Part shown: in pieces, positions 21,175 to 25,897 of the stretch
Layout: each line of letters opens with the position of its first letter
How positions within the stretch are numbered: the first letter of the stretch is position 1
From: a virus
Length of the DNA stretch: 25,897 nucleotides
Strand: one strand, 5' to 3'
IMG/VR virus record: IMGVR_UViG_3300037264_006822
Span: 1-25,897 of that record
Notes under the pieces: model-generated
The model's input: the letters and a program-made list of their open reading frames with translations, nothing else
What the model was told of the DNA's origin: nothing
The model's database searches: none
Position numbers and translations under genes: made by a program

Positions 21175-24081
21175 ATGGCAGTCTTCCTGTCACCCGGCGT
21201 ATTCCCGCGCGAGATTGACATCAGTGTATTGCCGGCTTCTACAAGTGCCACCAGGCCAGCTTTTGTCGGCACGGCACAGAAGGGCAAGCTGAATAAGCCG
21301 TTATTCGTCTCGACGTCGGAACAATTCATTGACACCTTCGGCAATCCATTCCTTGATTCGAATCTCGGCTTCGCAGCCCTCGGATATTTCGAACAGGGGA
21401 ATGAAGCATTTGTCATGCGCGTCGGTGTCGAATGCGAGGAGGGACAGCCAGAAGAGCTTGCGAATATCTGCATCGACACAAGCGGCGCCAATATTGAAGG
21501 TTTCGGGCGCATTCCGACCTTCCGTGGCATCGATCTTGGGCGCATCAAGCTGCGAGCTGTGACGGAAGAGGAGCCGTATGAGTTCCATGAGGACGGCGTC
21601 TTCAGGCCTTCAGATGATACGCCGAATGCGGCTGACTATACCGATGTGGACTCGCCCGATTCCTGCGGTACGACAGTCGCGGATCTGGATTTCGTCGGTG
21701 GCGGCCTCAGTGATACTTACATCGGTGCCATCGATGACACGTTCATTGTTCTGATCACCGACAGCCCGCCGCCGTCCAGTGGCTCTGTGATGGATGGTGC
21801 GAAGTATGAGATCGTTCGTAACAGTGATGGAAAGGTGATTTCCTCCGGCACTGTCGACGAAAGCGGTACGCCTGGCACGTCGGAGCCGATCCCAGTTGGA
21901 GATGGCGATGACGACACTGGCTTGATCTGCGCCATCGTCATCACTGGTGCCTGCCCGATTGAGCAGGGGGACGTTTTTACCTTCCGGGCTCAGCCTGACA
22001 ACAGAACCTTCGAGTTCGAGGTGCAGGGCAGCTCGCCCGGCTCGTTCACTTTTGCAGATGGCGCATCGTTCACCAACAACGACGATTTCGTGACGGCATT
22101 CAACGCCCTGATTGGCGCGGGTCCTGACTACAGGGCAATCGATTTGGGCGGCGCCCCGCAGATCGTTACGGAAACGGCTGGCGAGAGGATTCAGCTGGTC
22201 GATACCGACTCATGGGCGCTGGAGGTCGGAACGCAGCTCTTCGCCTTTGATATTCCGAGGAGTCATTTCCTCGGGACGGAAAGCGAGGAATTCGTCATCA
22301 CCACGGCGAACAATCGGATTAAGATCTCCGTCACGAGCCCAAGCGTTAAGGACGACTTCAATGCCACGATCCCAACTGGAACAACTGTTGGGGCGTCCAC
22401 CATCGCGTCCGCCATCCACAACGCTGGTCTGAAGCTGGGCGATCGGTTCTTCGAAGCTTTCACACTCACCGTCGCGGAGGATGACGACCGCGTGGTCGTT
22501 GCCACGGTGGAGGACCACCAGTTCGATCAGGTGAAGCTGGAAGCATCCTTCACAAATATCAAGACCCTCAAGTTTGCCGAAGAGATCGGTGTCCTCTTCC
22601 CATATACGGTTGCTTATCGCGGATTCTTTGATCCGCGGGTCAAGCTGCCTGCCTCCAGCTCTACGTCCCCGAGCACGCCTCAGTCGTGTGAGGACGATCC
22701 AAGCAGCGCTGATTGTCTGGCTGATTCAAAATACTATGAGAACATCGTCGGGTGGGCGGTGGCGAAGTCGCCCGGTACATGGATCAACGACTTCTCCTGG
22801 ACGATCGAGCTTGACCCTCAGAGGCCGGGCCGATTCACCTCCAGGATCACTGATACGGCTGGCATTGAGCATGATCGGATCGACGATGTCAGCTTCGACC
22901 AGCGCGAGGAGCGGCATATCGCCAATATCGTCAACGAGAATTCCTCGCTCGGCGGCGTCAACGGGAATGCTTGGTTCAATTGGGAGGATCGCCCAGCCTT
23001 CCTGGGCAGCGATCCGGGCGATGTAGTCTCCTTTGAACTGCGGACGCCGAGCACTTTTAGCAAGAGATCTTTCGTCTGGCTGAGAGTGGCGGATCCGATT
23101 CTTGGACCCTCCAATGGGATTCCGGAGGATCCGGCCTTCAGCTCAGAGCTCGACCGGGCCATTATTGGGAACCCCTCGCTCTCGACGGGTCTCTTCGCCT
23201 TTCAGAACCCGGAAGAGATTGACATCAATCTCTTGCTCGTCCCTGGCGTAAGCTCCGGCGCCGTCATTGGTCAGGGACTGCAGCTCTGCGAGTCGCGCGG
23301 AGACTGCCTCTATATCGTCGATCCGCCGTTCGGGCTCAGGCCGCAGCAGGTAGTGGAATGGCACAACGGTCTGCTCCTCAGCGACCTTACGCAGGCCATC
23401 AATTCGTCGTACGGTGCGCTGTACTGGAGCTGGCTCAAGGTATTTGACCAGTTCAGCGGTCAGAATATCTTCGTGCCGCCGAGCGGACATGTCGCGGGTG
23501 TTTTTGCGAGGACGGCGCGCGAAGCAGAAGTATGGTTTGCCCCTGCCGGTCTACGCCGGGGTCGGCTGCTTACGCCGCTTGATATCGAATTCAACACGAC
23601 GCTGGGCGAGCGGAACTTGCTGTACGGTGGTGGCAACGCTGTCAACCCCATCGTCAAGTTCACGCAGGAAGGCATTACGGTCTTTGGTCAGCGGACGCTG
23701 CAGCGCCGCGCCAGCGCGCTTGATCGCGTGAACGTCCGGATGCTGCTGATCTTCCTCAAGAAGGCCTTGGTCAGGCTGCTCCGGGAGTTCGTCTTCGAGC
23801 CCAACGATCGAATCACCAGGGCGCAGGTTACGGCGGCCGTCAACCCGTTCCTGGCTGATGTACAGGCCCGGCGTGGCCTCACTGGATTCAAGACGGTGTG
23901 TGACGAAACGAACAACACGCCGGAGAGGATCGATAGAAACGAGCTCTGGGTATCGGTCTTCCTCAAGCCGACGAGGGCAGCCGAGTTCATCGTGCTCAAT
24001 CTCGTGATCCTCCGGACGGAGCAGAGCTTCTCGGCGGAGGAGGTTCTTGCCGCGGGCGGCGTCGTGACAACCAGCGCGTAG
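21175..24081 (+). CDS. Contractile tail sheath protein (gp18-like), unusually long
   Basis: Tail sheath subunit that polymerises around the tail tube and contracts at infection. The N-terminus (FLSPGVFPREIDISVLPAST then PAFVGTAQKGKLNKP) and the C-terminal region (SGAVIGQGLQLCESRGDCLY near 691-710, YWSWLKVFDQFSGQNIFVPP near 749-768, GHVAGVFARTAREAEVWFAP, and a final FIVLNLVIL strand) are typical of the family. The protein is 968 aa, against 659 in T4. A large middle segment, about residues 140-460, is Gly/Ser/Asp/Thr-rich and reads as one or more extra beta domains, possibly exposed on the tail surface. The gene is markedly richer in G+C than most neighbours. AGGAG is well placed; a strong hairpin follows. 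Confidence 0.96.
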   Translation: MAVFLSPGVFPREIDISVLPASTSATRPAFVGTAQKGKLNKPLFVSTSEQFIDTFGNPFLDSNLGFAALGYFEQGNEAFVMRVGVECEEGQPEELANICIDTSGANIEGFGRIPTFRGIDLGRIKLRAVTEEEPYEFHEDGVFRPSDDTPNAADYTDVDSPDSCGTTVADLDFVGGGLSDTYIGAIDDTFIVLITDSPPPSSGSVMDGAKYEIVRNSDGKVISSGTVDESGTPGTSEPIPVGDGDDDTGLICAIVITGACPIEQGDVFTFRAQPDNRTFEFEVQGSSPGSFTFADGASFTNNDDFVTAFNALIGAGPDYRAIDLGGAPQIVTETAGERIQLVDTDSWALEVGTQLFAFDIPRSHFLGTESEEFVITTANNRIKISVTSPSVKDDFNATIPTGTTVGASTIASAIHNAGLKLGDRFFEAFTLTVAEDDDRVVVATVEDHQFDQVKLEASFTNIKTLKFAEEIGVLFPYTVAYRGFFDPRVKLPASSSTSPSTPQSCEDDPSSADCLADSKYYENIVGWAVAKSPGTWINDFSWTIELDPQRPGRFTSRITDTAGIEHDRIDDVSFDQREERHIANIVNENSSLGGVNGNAWFNWEDRPAFLGSDPGDVVSFELRTPSTFSKRSFVWLRVADPILGPSNGIPEDPAFSSELDRAIIGNPSLSTGLFAFQNPEEIDINLLLVPGVSSGAVIGQGLQLCESRGDCLYIVDPPFGLRPQQVVEWHNGLLLSDLTQAINSSYGALYWSWLKVFDQFSGQNIFVPPSGHVAGVFARTAREAEVWFAPAGLRRGRLLTPLDIEFNTTLGERNLLYGGGNAVNPIVKFTQEGITVFGQRTLQRRASALDRVNVRMLLIFLKKALVRLLREFVFEPNDRITRAQVTAAVNPFLADVQARRGLTGFKTVCDETNNTPERIDRNELWVSVFLKPTRAAEFIVLNLVILRTEQSFSAEEVLAAGGVVTTSA

Positions 24082-24095
24082 TAATATGCTACAAT

Positions 24096-24130
24096 GAAAC
24101 GGCCTCGGTAGATAATATCGAGGCCGTTTC
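24096..24130 (+). terminator. Strong hairpin terminator after tail sheath
   Basis: GAAACGGCCTCG (24096-24107) pairs perfectly with CGAGGCCGTTTC (24119-24130) around an 11-base loop: a 12-bp stem 15 bases after the sheath stop. No long T-run follows (TGTAGG). The next ribosome binding site and ATG begin within 18 bases, so termination and restart, or regulated read-through, are both possible. Confidence 0.75.
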
Positions 24131-24148
24131 TGTAGGTGGATAACCAGT

Positions 24149-24823
24149 ATGTTTTATCCATATACTATCATCGGCCATAGTCAAATGCTTGGAGATATTA
24201 TTGATGCCATCGCCGCAGTTAATGGATATGTGAGCCGGGTTGTTCAGAATGCGGAAGACAGACCAAGGAAAGGCGAACTTACCCTTCGAGAGCGCGTCTC
24301 TCAGATAAGATATGGCGTCAATATTCAGTCGATTGATGAATTTAATCCGTCGCCAGATGAAAGGTATGTCCTAGGTGTTGGTGGTGGGCGCCTTGCATTT
24401 CGGAAGACCATCCAGCAGATTCAATCCAAATTTGGTATCGCATTTACTAGCCTCGTACATCCGTCTGCTATAATATCCCCTGCGGCGACTATCCATGAGG
24501 GAGTATTTGTCGGCGCCGGCTGTGTTATTGCGTCCGGTGCGAATCTTGCGCCATTTTCCATGATGAATAGAGCGTCAAGTCTTGGTCATGATAGCAAGCT
24601 TGGTACATACGCTGTGATACAGCCTGGCGCTCATGTGGGAGGATATGTTACTATCGGTACTGGTGCCACGGTAGGCCTCGGCGCGAGCGTCATTGAGCGG
24701 ATTTCAGTTGGCGATGGGGCGTTTGTGGCAGCGGGAGCGGTAGTCATTCAGGACGTACCAGATCACGCGCTTGTTGCCGGAATCCCAGCCAAAGTAAAGA
24801 AATACAAAGAAATCCTTACATGA
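24149..24823 (+). CDS. PglD/NeuD-family sugar O/N-acyltransferase
   Basis: Acyltransferase with an N-terminal Rossmann-like nucleotide-sugar domain (residues 1-~95; YTIIGHSQMLGDI and YVLGVGGGRLAFR) and a C-terminal left-handed beta-helix of hexapeptide repeats (about 100-210; e.g. IHEGVFVGAGCVIASGANLA). His147 in SLGHDSKLG matches the catalytic His of PglD (NxxxxxHD). PglD acetylates the 4-amino group of UDP-sugars, and NeuD-type relatives act in sialic acid O-acetylation. Length (224 aa) is typical. The next gene, a DegT-type aminotransferase, overlaps by four bases. Such pairs make N-acylated amino sugars in bacteria; the substrate here is not known. It follows the sheath terminator by 18 bases. 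Confidence 0.88.
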   Translation: MFYPYTIIGHSQMLGDIIDAIAAVNGYVSRVVQNAEDRPRKGELTLRERVSQIRYGVNIQSIDEFNPSPDERYVLGVGGGRLAFRKTIQQIQSKFGIAFTSLVHPSAIISPAATIHEGVFVGAGCVIASGANLAPFSMMNRASSLGHDSKLGTYAVIQPGAHVGGYVTIGTGATVGLGASVIERISVGDGAFVAAGAVVIQDVPDHALVAGIPAKVKKYKEILT

Positions 24824-25897
24824 TTCCTATTTATAAGCCAGATGTTACGGAGAAAGAGATTGCTGCTGCGGCTGATGTCTTGCGCTCTGGGTGGATAGGC
24901 GCTGGTACTAAGGTAGCTGAATTCGAACAAGCATTTGCATCATATATTGGTGTTCGTCATGCGATCGCCACTTCCTCATGTACGGCCGCATTGCATTTGT
25001 CGTTAATTGCGTCTGCTGCTGCCGGATCAGAAGTTATAACCACACCGATGACTTATGTTGCGACAAATCATGCTATATTATACTGTGGAGCCATACCCGT
25101 CTTTTGTGATATAGAAACGGATAGTCTCAACATAGATCCAAACTGTTTGCGTGGATTGATTACTGACAAGACACGTGTGATAATCGTAGTGCATCATGGT
25201 GGCGCGCCCGCAGACGTGGACAGAATTCTTGAGATAGCAAATGAATACGGCTTAATCGTCATAGAGGATGTGGCACACGGATGCGGCGGCCGGCATCACC
25301 GCGGCATGTTGGGCTCGCTGGGTAAATTTGGATGCTTTAGCTTTTATGCGACGAAGAACATGACGACGTGCGATGGTGGCATGATTACGACCAATGACAG
25401 TACAGCATATGAAAGGATACTTAGACTTCGCGACTTCGGTCTTACGAAAAGCGTTTGGGATCGTACACAGGGTGGGTATTCATGGGATTATGATCTTGCC
25501 GAGCTGGGCTACAAATACTGTATGAATGATCTTGCTGCCGCTATCGGTCTGGTACAGTTAGGGCGCCTTGATACGATGTCCAGGCGACGCCATCAAATCT
25601 GGGTGGCGTACGACGAAGCATTTCGCATGTGTGAAAGAATCAGACTGTTTCCGCCAAGGACGTACGCCGCGGCGCATGCGCATCATTTATATATCATTAG
25701 GCACGAGAATCGCGATGCAATCCACGAGCATTTGAGAGCTGCTGGCATATCAACGGGAGTGCATTACAGACCGAGTAATCAGTTTACCTTATATCGTAAA
25801 TACCGTGGTAGTACGCCAGTCGCCAATAAGTCGTGGACCGAAATTTTGACGTTACCCTTATATTCCTCTATGGGCCAGGATGAAGTAGATTCCGTCA
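24820..25897 (+). CDS. DegT/DnrJ/EryC1/StrS-type PLP aminotransferase (partial, runs off window)
   Basis: PLP-dependent sugar aminotransferase of the ArnB/PglE type, open to the last base, so only the first 359 residues are seen (the family is usually 360-400 aa). Family features in order: MIPIYKPDVTEKE and GWIGAGTKVAEFEQ near the N-terminus, TSSCTAALHLSL (phosphate-binding region), VIEDVAHGCGGR, and Lys179 in SFYATKNMTTCDGG as the PLP-binding lysine. The final part (HHLYIIRHENRDAIHEHLRA, then GVHYRPSNQ) also fits. It would transaminate a 3- or 4-keto nucleotide sugar, giving the amine acylated by the preceding enzyme. It starts in an ATGA overlap with that gene. Confidence 0.93.
   Translation, partial: MIPIYKPDVTEKEIAAAADVLRSGWIGAGTKVAEFEQAFASYIGVRHAIATSSCTAALHLSLIASAAAGSEVITTPMTYVATNHAILYCGAIPVFCDIETDSLNIDPNCLRGLITDKTRVIIVVHHGGAPADVDRILEIANEYGLIVIEDVAHGCGGRHHRGMLGSLGKFGCFSFYATKNMTTCDGGMITTNDSTAYERILRLRDFGLTKSVWDRTQGGYSWDYDLAELGYKYCMNDLAAAIGLVQLGRLDTMSRRRHQIWVAYDEAFRMCERIRLFPPRTYAAAHAHHLYIIRHENRDAIHEHLRAAGISTGVHYRPSNQFTLYRKYRGSTPVANKSWTEILTLPLYSSMGQDEVDSV

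Noticed and set aside
21301-23490. Several open frames antisense to or shifted within the tail sheath
   Set aside because: They lack ribosome binding sites and recognisable protein features, and arise from the GC-rich codon bias of the sheath gene.

Overview
The window is part of the genome of a tailed bacteriophage with a contractile tail, most likely a large myovirus distantly related to phage T4. The evidence is T4-type hallmarks: gp46/gp47 recombination exonuclease, a gp55-like late sigma factor, gp13/gp14/gp15-like neck and tail-completion proteins in T4 order, and a contractile tail sheath. Genes are tightly packed with ATGA/TAATG overlaps, several strand switches and no stretch above 300 bases without a gene. 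The host cannot be identified from the window. No tRNA, rRNA, insertion sequence, CRISPR array or origin was seen.

Region 1 (1-7.0 kb, replication/recombination/transcription): the C-terminal tail of an unknown gene; a DinG/XPD-type helicase on the minus strand; gp47 and gp46; two unknown genes; a minus-strand protein with faint sigma-like features; and, divergent from it, a gp55-like sigma factor.

Region 2 (7.0-14.6 kb, accessory and nucleotide metabolism): a DUF115/MAF-like protein, a nucleoside 2-deoxyribosyltransferase-like protein, a DeoC-like aldolase fold, GroES, an adenylosuccinate synthetase homologue with the PurZ-type Asp-to-Ser change, a SWIB-domain protein, a small prohead-protease-like protein lacking the expected catalytic residues, dCTP deaminase, a GC-rich unknown protein in its own promoter/terminator cassette, a HAD phosphatase and an unknown 328-aa protein. 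Together these suggest remodelling of the deoxynucleotide pool, possibly for a modified purine.

Region 3 (14.6-15.5 kb, minus strand): two overlapping paralogues that look like ClpS (the N-degron adaptor of ClpAP), each extended by a Cys-x2-Cys...Cys-x2-His putative zinc-binding tail. I consider this the strongest candidate for an undescribed system in the window.

Region 4 (15.5-24.1 kb, virion assembly): an unknown protein, gp13-like neck, three unknowns, gp14-like neck, an unknown, gp15-like tail completion, two small unknowns and an unusually long (968 aa) tail sheath, bounded by a candidate promoter and a strong hairpin.

Region 5 (24.1 kb to end): a PglD/NeuD-type acyltransferase overlapping a DegT-family aminotransferase that runs off the window. 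This is a probable amino-sugar modification pair, which may connect with the DUF115/MAF-like protein of region 2. All assignments come from reading motifs by eye; no database search was made.
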